Source: Melampsora larici-populina 98AG31 (lineage: Eukaryota > Basidiomycota > Pucciniomycetes > Pucciniales > Melampsoraceae). Taken from it: a stretch of DNA of 64,000 bases. The notes under the pieces were generated by a model. It was not told where the DNA came from, searched no databases, and was given only the letters and a program-made list of their open reading frames with translations. Location of the stretch: positions 870,071 to 934,070 of the forward strand of contig NW_006768768.1 of assembly GCF_000204055.1 (NCBI RefSeq), read 5' to 3'. Position 1 is the stretch's first letter; every line of letters begins with the position of its first letter. A program made the position numbers and the translations under genes. This document shows, in pieces, positions 23,740 to 36,365 of the stretch.

Positions 23740-24790
23740 AGCTTCTACAATGACACACATATTGCTCCTTGCCCTTTTCCTTTATCATCTCCTACTCAGA
23801 ATCTTTCTCTGGCTCTATCTGCAGCTGTATGTAAAGATGAAATATATCTCCACACTTTGTTACTTCACTTCTCTGCCCACTCTCATAAACTTGTGGTTCC
23901 TGCAGATGGACTCAATGCTACTCAATATGATGAAGCAAAAAAGCCCATACACTGTATGTCAGAGCAAATGGTTTCAGCCACAAGAACCATTCATGTGGAA
24001 GATGCACCTCTATTACTCACTGCAAGCTGTCAGATGAATACCCAGGTATGTAAGGATGTTTATTTTTGAATGATGTTTCATTAAACTCTGAACTGATTAA
24101 ATTGGGTCAATTCGCTTTGTGTGGTGACCCATGCTATAGTTACTGACAATGGCACCCTTGGACATTGGTGCTGAAGTGCTTCTCATGCTCAACTTGAACA
24201 TATCACAATGGAGGCAGTTGATTCTCCTGCAAATGACACATACCTTAGCTCACTTGACAATTTCCGCTCACACTGTTGTAGCACACACTGCCAGCTCTTG
24301 CAGAAGCAATGTGAGGCTCAACTCTGCACAAAACCATCAGTTCAAGGGACAAAAATTGGTTGATTTACTCATTGAAGTAGCTAAGGATTTCTATCAAGAG
24401 GGTAACTTCCAGCTTCACCTGATGCTCAATCACCCCAAATCAGATCTAAAATTTGATTGAATGGTTCATCAAAATAGAGCTTCAAGACTATGATGATATT
24501 CAATGTGCAAAGGAAGCTGTCAGGTATGACAAAAAGGGGTGTGAGGGTGTGTTTTTAAGCAAAGGCTCTGCTCCCAAGCAGCTATCAAGAGCAAAGATGC
24601 ACAATGACCAGATCATTGCAGGGGCTTGTGGTGTTGCATTGGAGAGTCAGACCATGTTTCATTCTGAATCACCAAGTGCTTTAAGAGTATGTCATAAGTT
24701 TTTCTCTCAGAATAGACCTATACTATATTTACAATTGTTTTGGGGTTCAATGGCTTTTCCTCATGGACATATTCACAAATATTAAAATAC
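23740..24790 (+). pseudogene. Remnant of an unidentified transposon protein
   Basis: Several short frames read like one shattered protein: HFSAHSHKLVVPADGLNAT, SEQMVSATRTIHVEDAPLLL, then EVAKDFYQEGNFQLHLMLNH, DYDDIQCAKEAVRYDKKGCE and SKGSAPKQLSRAKMHNDQII, separated by frameshifts and stops. The fragments keep one order and one strand. The family was not identified. Functional status: dead. Confidence 0.35.
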
Positions 24791-26182
24791 CTCATTTGAT
24801 CTTCTATGACAATGCATGCAATCTCTTGAAACACATGTATAAATCTGAGAATAGTAAACAGAAGAGATTTTGAGAGTCTGTTGCTGCAGTTGATGTATTT
24901 TACTTCAAATCACACAATCAATCCAAGTGTTTCTTTAGGAAATGGACAGAACCAAACTTACATCCACAATTAAAGGATCAAGGAAGTAAGATCTTCAATT
25001 CATTTGCTGAAGAGTTGACTAACATCTGGTATGGGGTTTTGCTTCCATGTGCAGGAACATGACAGAAGTGCAGTATAATTTTTTCCTTGATGAGATGATT
25101 AAGGTACATGACATTTGGCTGTCTGAAAATCTAGAGAGACAGCAGCACATTGGTCATTTGGGGGATATGCTTTCTTGATCATCAGTGCAAAAAAATCTGA
25201 CATCAAACTTTTGCAAAACAATCTAACATCAAATTTTTCAAACAATCCTGTGACCAGTTGATATTAAATTTTTTACTTTAGAAAACAATTATAAAACCAA
25301 GCATCATAACACATTCACCTAGGCTCTCAAAAAGCCTATCTTGTTAAAGGTATGATCATCTGCATCAAAAAGAAGGTGCTTATCAAAACTTAAAGTAGCA
25401 AGATATTGAACTTGCTGACTGACTGACTGGATTTGATTGGATTAAAAGAGATAATGATCAGTTTTTGGAAGATCATATTGATTGAAAGCCCATATTAAGG
25501 ACATCTAAAGGATCTGGACATTAAAACAAGTACTAATCAGAGATTAAGATAATGTGGGATAGAATTGTGGGAAATAAAATTATATATGGACTAATAAGCT
25601 GCCACCTCTACATCAGAGCTTCTAGCCAATGTTTCATTGTGTCACATTCCCTTTCTACCAAAAGTTGATCCTTAATCCCCACATTGCTTTTCTTTCCCCA
25701 CCTCATTTGTACAACAATACTTCTTCTTAATCTCCCTAGCTTGCTTCCACTCTTCAGCATAAGTCTTGTGCGCATATTTCAACATGATCAGAGGTGTATC
25801 TTTGATGGCCTCACTCAAGTTCATAGCACCCACAATAAAAATATTGACTTGGTAGGCAGTGAACTGTTTGTATTGGTAAGTCTTACCACAATTTGAATCC
25901 CAAGCTTGAGATATATGTTTAGTTGTAAATATGTTTCAATACCATTTAAATGCTTGTGAAATTGGCACCTTGATATCAGGCCATTTGCACAACAGCTGAA
26001 AGTAAAATCATATTAGCAAGCAGAAATTTCAAACATTCCTTTGGTTTTGTTTTGATTTTGTCATTTGGGTTGCAATGGTTGCTAGAACTCACAGATATAA
26101 AATCTGATTCAATTGGAGGACTGTACAGGTCAGAGGGTGTTTAGCAAGCTGGGGATTTGGGAGGGGAAAGAGACCATTGCAG

Positions 26183-26379
26183 TGTTGGATTATGATGTTA
26201 TTGTGACGGCCAAGTCTTTGCCAATTTGGGTAAAATACTTAAAGACAAGTAGTGAGATACAAGGAGTCAAGATTGTCAGTTGGTAGCCAGGGGATTCTGT
26301 ATTTTCTCTTCTTCGAATCTTATTGTTTTCATATATACCTGACTCTCTCGTTCCTTATCAATTATAATAGGATTCAACA
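26183..26379 (+). repeat. Possible solo LTR
   Basis: Begins TGTTGGATT and ends GGATTCAACA, which gives TG...CA termini inside a short inverted repeat, with a TATA-like CATATATAC inside. Length about 197 bp. No 5-bp duplication or internal domain was found, so this is tentative. Confidence 0.25.
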
Positions 26380-29300
26380 ATCCAATTAAGAGGGTGAGTC
26401 ACATTCCTTTATCTCCATTGTATCTTTTGCTAATCTTGACTCAACATGCTATCAATCAGTTCAACTTTATTGTTCAATCTATTCTTTTCTTTCTATTAAT
26501 ATTTGGGTCAGTGGGTGTGTGCTCCTGTTTGTCTTAGTCTCAGCGGTCTCTTGTCAACACGGGACTGAGAACATTGTTCTACCTGTTTAAAGGTCATTTA
26601 AAGTCCATTTATTACATGCAGAGGGACAGGTGGTGTTTGTTGATTTTGAGACCCAGTGGTCTGAAGTTGAGTTGGACATCTCTTTGCTGGTGATATAGTC
26701 CATGAAAATGGCATTTGAGAGAGATTCATACCAATCTTCCGTTGATTATGTATCTTCATTTACCGCACTTAGTCAAACAAGAAGTTTACAAGGTACTTCA
26801 GGATATGCCTTGAGAGGAACCACCATAACACAGGTGGTTCCAACGTCCATGACACCTTGCAACAAGGCGTGACATGTGGCCAGTGAAATCTCAGCTCCAG
26901 CATCTGGAGCAGATGTTGCGCCACCACTTGAGATTTTACTCAGCCAACAAATCTCACACAAATTGTCATCAGCAAGATTGTTCTTAAGATCCCATTTAGT
27001 GATCCAACTTTTGTGCACCACCCCCCCACCCAATGTGCACATGAACAACCCACCCACCAACCCAGGAGGACACGGATCAAAGGCATGCTTGGTGTCAGTG
27101 AACCGAGACCTTTGGGCCGGGGCCTTCACCCCGCCGTACCTGCCCTCTTGACTAAGGCAAAGAGAGGCAATACAATGGGTTGTTCAAACCCACACAAACC
27201 ATCACGAGACGTTGAGACCTGAAGAGGTCTCAGGACGTCTAAGACTCACACCAAACTTACTCAGCAAGTTAGGGAATGGACAGTATCAGATGAAGGAATC
27301 CAGACCTGAAGAGTACATATATAAGTGGTCAGTGTGTGCATGCAAGAGCTATATGACAAGGTCAAAATCACTTCACTATGCACAGCTATATGACGGGTCC
27401 TCAGTAGTGATGTGGTGCACCACTATTTTAAAGAACCAATACACATCACTATTTGCAGACACCCGCTATGGATTGTATGTAGTGGTGTGTATCGGTCACT
27501 AACACTCACTGTGATATTGTATCACTAGCACTATAATAGTGCACATCTAAAATATAAATACGTCGAACTGACTCGCATGAAGGACCGTTCAGTATGGTTT
27601 GTTTGTTCTCTTGGGTCCGGTTCTTTTTGCCCCACGTCTCTTTTCATTTTTGCTTTTCAAATGTTTACACGCTTTGCCCACTTTTCATGCTTTTAATCTG
27701 TTTGTTCTTGTCTGCACCTTTTGTGGCTGCTTTTATTTCTCTGTTTGTCTTGCTTCGCCTCCTGATCCTTTTGTGGATGCTTTTTCTCATAAGTTGCCGT
27801 TCTATTGCCTTATAATCATAGTACTCTATTGCCCCTCATTTCCTTGGTCGTGTCCTCCCTTCAATGGTCCATTGAAACTTCTTCCCTTGGTTGCCGCAAA
27901 GTGTCCTCAGTTCCAAGATGCAGCTTTTCTGACTCGCCACATCTGCTTTCAGTCTTACATTACAACCTTCTCCCATGGCTGCTCCAAATGTCGTCAGTTT
28001 CAATAACAACTTTTATTGGATTGTCACATATATAAATGGCCTCTGAATCACAGTTCATTCCTCATTCTTCACCCACTCCGTGTGTCCAAAAATATCCTGC
28101 ATCAACACTCAATATCCACATCACAGATCCATCCCCACTTGCATAAACATTTCTCTGCACTCCTTTGTTGTTTTGACAATTTTTGATACCTGTACAACCA
28201 CTTTCTTTGTTCTTGTACATATAAAGATGTAGATCCATTCAAATCAATAGTAATCAATTTGAAAAATCTATATCATCAAGAATCAAAGAGAATTCAAACT
28301 TGAAGCTTGAACTTATGAATACATATATGAATTGAAATAAGTATCCTCTGATAATTTCTCTATCAATTTGATTTGGGTTGCATTGATTTTAATTGTTCAC
28401 ATCAATTGCTTTAACTGACACGATCCTTTCATTGTTTTGTTTATTGTGTCTCATCCAACACTGAAAGTTTTTCTGTCTTCTTCAACTAACCAGTTTGCTT
28501 TTACTTTGAATTGTCAATTGTACAAAGATTTGATGGTTTTCTCCAGTTCCTTCACCATGTAGATAAGCTTGATCGAGAGATATAATTGATAATGATGAAA
28601 ACACATACATGACTTGTATTTTTCTCAATATATCTATCTGGACAAGCTATTAAATGAAAAGCAGACCAAAATCTGGGTCATGTTGTTCGAATCATATCAC
28701 AATCAGAATCTATTCAAGTTATGTATGAGTGAAACAGAAACATCACAGGATTGAATATCATTTGGGTGCACATAAGTCAATTTTAGATCTTGAGTGTTTG
28801 TCACTTGATGATTATGAGGAGAGGCAAGTTTTGAAGTTCTTATTTTTTTGGAAAAGGGTATGAATGTAGTGAACTGTATTTTTCAGTTGGTCAACCAAAG
28901 GGATTGGAACCTGAAGGGTTCCCAAACTCTTCACTGACTCAAAAAACAATCTAAGAAAACACTCTTGTGTGTGCACGTCTATGTGCCACTCGGAAATGGA
29001 CATGGTGCATATTAATATGGCCAGTTGGATCATTGAATGCCTTGTTGGATAAATATAAGAGTTCCCCTGTTGCGGGCATACCCGCATGTTCTCTAGTGTT
29101 TTTGAAATACAAACAAAGAAATTTATCAAAAGGCATGTAGTGAAGTACGTAGAACATATGTGCAAAGAACCATTAATTTTAAAGAGAGTTGTAAAGCAAG
29201 GGGAAAGGAGTGAGATGAGAAAAGAATAAGATAAAATAGCCAAGCTACATATTGAAGAAAGTTTTGAGCTTGAAGAATCAGATAAGTTGAATGAGGAATA

Positions 29301-31376
29301 AGTGTATAGAAATAACAAAGAAAAAAGATGTAGAAAGATGGAAGGATCACTTTGTTGTTTACATATCCACAATCAACGCAAAGGCCTCACAAAACTCTCT
29401 GGGAACATTACGACCTGCCTTCATCCATTCAGGAAATGAAGTAAGTTTTTCAATGGTTGCACTTTCCAATGTTGTTTGACCAGGCCCACAGACATCTGCT
29501 GCTCCAAAAATAACCTCTGACACAAACAGGTGGTCTCAGAACAGCACAAAGATGACAGTACACTATGGGGGCCACTATATGTGTGGCCACGCTGCCAAAA
29601 ATTCTGAGTGTAGTGAACATACCACTACCAAAATTTTGGCCTTTTGTATAGGGTGGTGCATCAACCACTATCACAAAAACTGACTTTTCAGAGTATAGTG
29701 CCACAGCACTTTCACAACACTACCACTATCCATTGTGTAGTGATTTTGACCTTGTATATGAGTGTCAAAATACAAACCCATTGCTTGGATGATGCATTCC
29801 AATCCATCACCATTGACTCTTGCATTATGACCCTCAAATGAAAACAGCATACCCTATTCAAGTGCAAAGAAAGACCAGTGGCTTGAAGATAGCAAAATAA
29901 AACTGCTTTCACCAGCCTAATCATGATGATCAATCACATAGTCAGAAAATAGTTATGAAATTTAAAATACAAATACACAACATAGAAATAAAGATCTAAG
30001 TTTGAAACATTGCTCACCTTGGTGCAGAACTCAATCATGAGTCTTCACATCTGTTTCCTTTGGCCAATTGAATGTGTATATATGGCAGCCTATCAATGTC
30101 CTTTCTGTGATACTCAGCCAACTGCAACTGCAACCATTTGGCAGTCAGAGCTGACTGTAACTAGGAAGGTTGGTGTGGAGTCATAGGAGCAGGTATAGGG
30201 GTATTTGTTGATATTGGATTGTTGGATTCAAGTCCCTTAGATTAAATCACAGGTTGGGATTGGTGAGAAGTGACTAATTACCAAAACGATTGACCTTGAC
30301 TTTGAGAAATGTTACAACACTTGAGATGGAAGAACATAGATGCTGTCAGATTGTGGAATAATCAAAAATGATGATATAAAAAAGAGAAAATTACTGATAT
30401 GCATAGTTGATAAGTACAAGTAGACACAGAAAAGATACAACACCCTTGGGGCCAAAAGATCACTACAGGGTGACATATACTTTCTGCCATACAAAGTTGC
30501 CTGGTGTGTTTAACCAAATTGACTATTGAATTCTCACACAGCTTTGGCTTGCTAGAGGCAACAGTCCTTGTGTCTGCATTGATATCTGGAATAGAGACAA
30601 TTACAGCCAAACTTTGGGGAAGGGAAGCAAGCTAAAACTCTGGATTTTTGTCTTGGATTTTCCATACAAGATTTTCAAGGCCAAGGGTTTGTATGTAGCC
30701 TTTGTTGTCTAAATGCCTCTGAGATTTATTACACTGTAAAACACACAAATCATCAGTAACACAATGATGAGAATGATGAGTGAATAAAATTTGACAGACT
30801 GAACTTCCATGCAATGCTTGTAGCCTTTAATGTGTGTGTGGGGGTTGATACTGTAGCTTTGCCCATCCGCAAAATGGACACAGAGGACAACTTAAGTCAC
30901 CAAGTTCTCCAACAATTGGTAGAGGAAGTGATTTGTAAGGAGTTGGTGGTGAGTAGTGATGTGTAGTCTTTGCACGTAGTGTTCCATAGAGGTTTGGTGG
31001 TGGTTTCAAGAGTGTGAGACCTCAAAAAACAGGTGTCAAAAAAGTAAAGGTAAAAGATTGGTGATGTCCAAGCAGGTCTCCATGTACCCTAATGCTTGGG
31101 TTTATACTGACGACTGTGGTCCTAGAGTCTCAGAGAAATCAAGTGTGGCTTGAACTTTGAAGGACCTGCAGGTGGCTTGTAGTATTTAACTATGCTGTAC
31201 CTCTGGGACAACTTCTGTATAGGCTATTATGTATGTGTAGATTTTTGGCCGGACACTTTTGCTCATTTACAATGATCCTTGAATGCTCCCTTCTTTGCCT
31301 CTCTTGAAAAGTTTCCAAAAAAATCATTCAACTCATTTGAGCATACATAGCTTGCTTTTGGTTGTGGACAGCATCA

Positions 31377-31830
31377 CTAGGGGTTGGGAAAATTTTCGAC
31401 CAACCGGTTTCCAAAAGCACTTCAATTGCAGTTCAAATATTTAGGAATGCTTTTGAGATTGCTCAAAAGCAATACCAAAGCTACTCACCACTAACCAACA
31501 TTGTGATCCGTCTTTTTGCTTTGCAAAAATATAGACCGGTACAAAGTGCTTCTTCAGAAGTCCAAAGCTTCACCCATTCAAAAGATTTGTGCCACTGGGC
31601 TTGTAGTACAAGCCATGCAAACACCATTTTCGCACCTTTTACAGATCTCCTAACCCTTCTCTTCAGGCAAAAGCTTGCCTGGGTATCGCCTGAACACTCT
31701 TGGCTCTGAGCTCAGATCCGTAACAGATGTGTGAAACCCATAAAACTTGTTCTCCACCATCTTTGACTGCTGTTGCTAGGCTTCTCAGAGGCCCAAAACT
31801 GGTTGGTCAGAATATTTCCCAACTCCTACT
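31377..31830 (+). mobile_element. MITE family copy 1 (AGGGGTTGGG ends)
   Basis: Inverted ends AGGGGTTGGG...ACCAACCGGTTT and the inverse near 31800-31830. Internally it matches the element at 56333-56801 in inverted orientation: shared CAATTGCAGTTCAA-like and TTTAGGAATGCT blocks and a shared right half. Two copies of one family lie about 25 kb apart; this copy is more CpG-depleted. Confidence 0.65.
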
Positions 31831-31897
31831 GAGGCCTGAAGAGTGTAGCATCATCTACGCCGCGGGACAATGTCATACATACCCACTTTCTTGCATG

Positions 31898-31977
31898 GGT
31901 TCCATAATTCAGTGGTAGAATGCCTGCTTTACATGTTGATGCGCAGTATGTCGAGGGTTTGATCCCCTCTGGGATCA
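31898..31977 (+). tRNA. tRNA-Val (anticodon TAC)-like gene with a short intron
   Basis: Acceptor stem GGTTCCA pairs with TGGGATC (two G-U pairs). The D arm is ATTC/GAAT with loop AGTGGTA. The anticodon arm is CTGC/GCAG with loop TTTACA, and about 8 extra bases just 3' of the anticodon look like an intron at the canonical position. The T arm is GAGGG/CCCTC with loop TTTGATC (TTC changed to TTT). A T-run terminator begins about 13 bp downstream. The loop change and the CpG-poor surroundings allow a tRNA pseudogene or SINE head instead. Confidence 0.55.
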
Positions 31978-32010
31978 TGGTGTCTATATCTTTTTTTCTT
32001 CAGTCAGACT

Positions 32011-32250
32011 TATAGCCCTTTGCATCATTGATGACTTTGAACAAAAAAGTACCTTGAGTTTTCACCAAAAAAACCTTGAGTTTTTTCAAAAGACTACTGA
32101 GCTTTTGAAGAAGTCAATGAGTTTTTCTTTGAAAAACTCAGTAGGTTTTTGAAGTGAACTCAGTCACTTTTTGAAAAAACTCAAGGTTTTTTTTGTTGAA
32201 AACTTGAGGTTGTTTTTTCTCCAAAGTCATCAATCATACAAAGGGCTGTA
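32011..32250. mobile_element. 240-bp fold-back element with TATAGCCC/TACAGCCC ends
   Basis: The arms AGCCCTTTGCATCATTGATG and the inverted AGCCCTTTGTATGATTGATG pair. Inner arms around CCTTGAGTTTTTTCAAAAG against CTTTTGAAAAAACTCAAGG also pair, so almost the whole element is a hairpin. The TACAGCC tip resembles the mariner element ends at 4663/10147. Confidence 0.6.
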
Positions 32251-33359
32251 TGTGAATGCCATGATGAATGAAGGGGAAAGTATCATGTGTGCGTTTTGAT
32301 TAAAATATGGTACTCAAAGCTGCATATATGCATGTACAGCCGTCCCCAAAAAGGTTGCTTTTTTGAATTTCCTTTTTTGGGCAGTTGAGGGCTGTTAGGG
32401 TTTTACTTTACCTATTATTGCCCGTAAGAAATTGACAATACACATACAATCATACCACAATGCCAGCCAATCCACCAATTGTATTGTTTCCCTAGCTCCT
32501 CATTCTCTCGATCAAATTGTGATATTGGCTTGTTCTCCAGGTTGGTTTTTGCTCTCAAATGTCCCAGGTCACCTGTTGTACGTTCTGATTCTTTTGTTCT
32601 TTTTTTTGTCTATAGGCTTCCTCACCAACCACAATGGGGCTTTGTTAAAGTATAGTGTAATCTTTGTTATGTTTTTCTTATCTTAACATAATTGATCTTG
32701 ACTATTAAGTCTATTATTTCATATCTCATTTTTACTTTTGTTATTAATTATGTAGCCATGTTTCATGTGTTACGATTATGTACTGTCTGTCATCATTATT
32801 AACCTAATTACCATTAAGAAGTCTAATGATAAACCTCAAAGAGCAGCAAAGCTGAGTCTCCCTTCTGCATCCAAGATATTCTTATCATTCTTGGGTGTGA
32901 AGGTGAGTTAAACTCAGATTCGTGGGAACTTTGATTGTTCATAGGTTCTGTTCTGAACTCAATCATTCCCTGCTCTGACAGGTATGTAGTTAAATTTGTT
33001 TTCTTATTATTTCATATCTTTGTTTTCTTTTTATTTGATGTGATGCAAATAAAACTGATCAAAGATATTCTAATCATTCTTGGGTGTGAAGGTGAGTTAA
33101 ACTCAGATTCATGGGAACTTTGATTGTTCATAGGTTCTGTTCTGAACTCAAACATTCCCTAGTCTGACAGTTTCAACAGGTTTGTCTTGTACTTGCCCAA
33201 TATCAAACTCATTGTCATCCGCAAGCATCTCCGTGGACAGACACTAGGCAAAATCAATCAGAATCTTACACTGAAAGTCTTCAAAGACTCACTTGTTTGA
33301 TGGCTAGCTTTATTCAACCATACTCGGCAAGTCATTTCAGATCCAGGGTTCTATGATCC
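32251..33359. other. Spacer with a local duplication
   Basis: No supported gene. A block of about 75 bp (CATTCTTGGGTGTGAAGGTG... through GTTCTGTTCTGAACTC) occurs at about 32888-32960 and again at about 33075-33150. Confidence 0.45.
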
Positions 33360-35790
33360 TTGTGGCCAGGCAACTGTCTTATTGACGAGCACCACAGGTT
33401 TATTGAGAACACCATTGATACTGAACCAACTATCTACCTTGAAAAGCTTGCACACCAACTTTCAATTGAGAGAAGTATAGGCGTCTCCATCACTACTTTA
33501 GCTTGTGAGGTACGTGATCATATTGGTCTAACCTTGAAGGTGGCAAAAACTGTCCACCCAAATCAAGACCCAGAAGAAGTAGGCAGGTATCTGTATGAAG
33601 TTGGATCACTTGATCCATCGTGCTTGGCCGTTGTAGTACTTATAGCACAACAAGGGCTATACAGTGCTTTGAAAGAGGATAATCTGAAGATATAATAGAT
33701 CTAAAGAAGGTGTCTGAGACTGCTCTTTCTGAGAATCTTTAACAAACTGGACTTTGTTGTTAAAGTCTCCTGATAACAGAGAAATATAACCAGGTCTTTG
33801 ATAATAAGAGAAAAGTATCTTGATAAAAAGCACCAGAGAAATAAGCTCAACACATTTAAAGTGTTATTCCAGTCGAGTCAAAATGTTGAAAAATAAGCTC
33901 AATATCTTTTTGATATTATTCCAGAATGACAGTGTCATATAAAGCACATAAAACAAATTTCTCTTCTGATGAAGGGCTGATTTGAGTGACCTAGTACTGC
34001 TCTAATAAGTTTATAATGATAAAAATGATTAATGCTATGTAAGAGATGAAGAAGAAAGGAAACATAATTTCGCACAAAAGACACAAGTTTATGAACACAT
34101 CAATACAAATTGTTAAAGTGGTAAACAGCTCTTAAAAAATCCTCTTTACCATCTAAAAAACCAAAAGATGACTAAAATGCTGGTAAACAGCTTTGATCCA
34201 ATCATTCAACCACTCTCTACATTCCTAAATTTCGCCATCAGTACCTCATCAACCCTTTATGATCATTATTATGATGTAATGTGATCTTCTATTCATCATC
34301 TGATAAGATTTATTACTAATTTGACCAGTAAAACATGACTAATCTCTATTCTTATGATCAAATGCTGTGTATATGCTGTGTATATGCTGTGTTATGAATG
34401 TTCTAGAATGAATATTGATTTGATCTTATGATGATTCAGCATTTCAATGATGTAATTGCTTGTTATTAATGATTTGTGATCTTGTTGATGTGTAATCAAA
34501 TCCTTTGATTCCTTATAACTTTTGTCATACACCTCTGTTACTAATGATTTAAAGATTGTACATTATGAATTTGATGATTCTGCGTCGAATGAGCTATTAC
34601 TTATCATGTTCTGACGTCATTTGACACATGTAATCAGCTGAAAACCTCCATTTTCGACGATTTTCACCTATTTTCTTCACTTTTCACACCTTTTACTAAG
34701 CCTTTCTTGCCTTCTGTAACATTACACAGTAATCTCCAACCGTGAAAATCCCTAAAAACACCCTTGGCAACTTTATTCATTACTAATACTACTGTTACAT
34801 ATGTAAAACTACCTGTAAACCCTTGTTTACCAATTTCAACTTTTTCCCATTTCCTTAATAACTTCTATTTTCTCTTATCAACCACCAAGATTAAAGTTGT
34901 TGCTGACTAAAACAATGCTCCTCTTTCGTATTCCAACCCTACTAAACCCATAAACCTAATATTACTACCCTAAAAACCATTTCCAACCTGTATACCTCTA
35001 TTTTCGAGTTTTTCTTATGTTTTTTTCTTTCTTTCTTTTTGTAATCTGTTTGTTAATAGTTTATACTTATCTTGATAAGTTTGTTTGAATGATAAAATGA
35101 TGTAAATATTAAACTATATGTAATATAATTGATGTAATTCAAAATTCGATTTTTTTTGATTTTTTTGATTGGTCTCATATTTTGATTACCACACCGTCAT
35201 TGGTAAGTTTTCTTCCCTTTTGTTCTTCAACTCTGAGCTGACTTGGGTTTGAACAGATGAAAGTGCTGTGGCAGCTTGCAGACTTTACCAACAGAAAGCT
35301 TGTGCACCAAGAGGCTAACATACATGACACCTACCTCGTACTCTTCAATCAAGAAAGTACTTGTTACTCCCTGCCATCTGTTTGAGTGGCTGTCTTGGGA
35401 TGATCATTCAGGAAGGTTCAAATCATCACATTATCTCTATCTTTGATAATAATCTGATATATCTTGTCTTCCATACCAGCTTCCTAAGACAAATCCTTAC
35501 CCCACTGAAAACAGTGTCTTTGTTTTGGACAATGCACCGGTTCATCATGGTGGCAATGTTCAAGAACTGTGTTATCAACTTGGTGTACAATTACTTTACT
35601 TACCCACATATGGCCCTGAGTTCAATCCAATTGAGAAATATTTTGATATCATTAAGGCTCACCTTTGAAGGAGTGGCAAACTTCAAGAACACATGACAAT
35701 GGAAAAGGAAGCAGAGGTCATCAATTGTCATGCTGAGAACACACTGACATCCAAGCTTGTCCGTTCTCTTTACCATGGAGTATATCTTTG
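33360..35790 (+). pseudogene. Decayed mariner-type transposase related to the one at 8663-9782
   Basis: The 5' part (33360-33640) reads KVAKTVHPNQ and GRYLYEVGSLDPS, matching KKARTVHPNQ and ARYLHAVGGLTPN of the intact enzyme. The 3' part (about 35500-35660) reads FVLDNAPVHHGG and PEFNPIEKYF with the same 34-residue Asp-Glu spacing. The two parts are separated by about 1.6 kb of AT-rich DNA (33,700-35,220) that replaces the middle, including the first catalytic Asp. Stops and frameshifts are present. Dead copy. Confidence 0.7.
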
Positions 35791-36365
35791 AAAAGTAAGT
35801 TCATTCAATATGAGATCTGATCATATTTCATAGACTGATTGTACATCAAATGAATTTCCTTTGATTGATGAAACAATTCTTTAATTGACTCATACACCAC
35901 ACTCTATGTTACCAGTGCTCATGAAGGCACAATGGTACCCGTATAGTTCCATAAATTTTAGAAGATGAATGTTGGGCATGTGGACCCGGTACAAAAAAGA
36001 ATTTGGTACCGGGAGGAAACACAATTTCCCAGTGAAAGATTTGAAATAAGAAAAACCAAAATTTCTTCTTCCTCAACATTACGCTACACATTTCATATGA
36101 AAACTTACCCTCCTCTTAGTAGTAAGAATCAACATTGGGGAACAATCTTCTTTGTTTAATTTTTCTTTATAACATCATTAGATTATAAATACCCAAGAAT
36201 AAGAAATTATTATCTTCCAATTAGATTATCAACAAACATAGAAGAATTATATAAAGAAGAAATCTCCCCTTTTTACTTTCCCTTTTTCATTTTATAAAAT
36301 TCCCTTTTCTACCTTCCATCATATCTTGTTTCAAGGACTTAAGTCATAACCTCCTATATAATGTT
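35791..36365. other. Spacer
   Basis: No gene seen. AT-rich. A short imperfect inverted pair around GGTACCC and GGTACC lies near 35930-36015. Confidence 0.3.

Larger units (their letters stand above)
23216..31376. other. Long block of decayed, CpG-poor repeats
   Basis: About 8 kb with only short, unsupported open frames. CG dinucleotides are rare and TG/CA frequent compared with the flanking genes, as expected from long-term loss of methylated CpG. Recognisable remnants are listed separately. A 14-16-bp stem hairpin (AGACGT-GAGACCT against AGGTCTC-ACGTCT) sits at 27207-27240. No host gene could be supported. Confidence 0.5.

Noticed and set aside
26773..27151. Overlapping open frames on both strands, one about 118 residues
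   Set aside because: No recognisable domain, no splice support, and located in decayed CpG-poor DNA; neither strand is favoured.
29560..29745. Possible MITE with repeated CACTA/TAGTG motifs
   Set aside because: Many scattered motifs but no clear pair of ends or target duplication.
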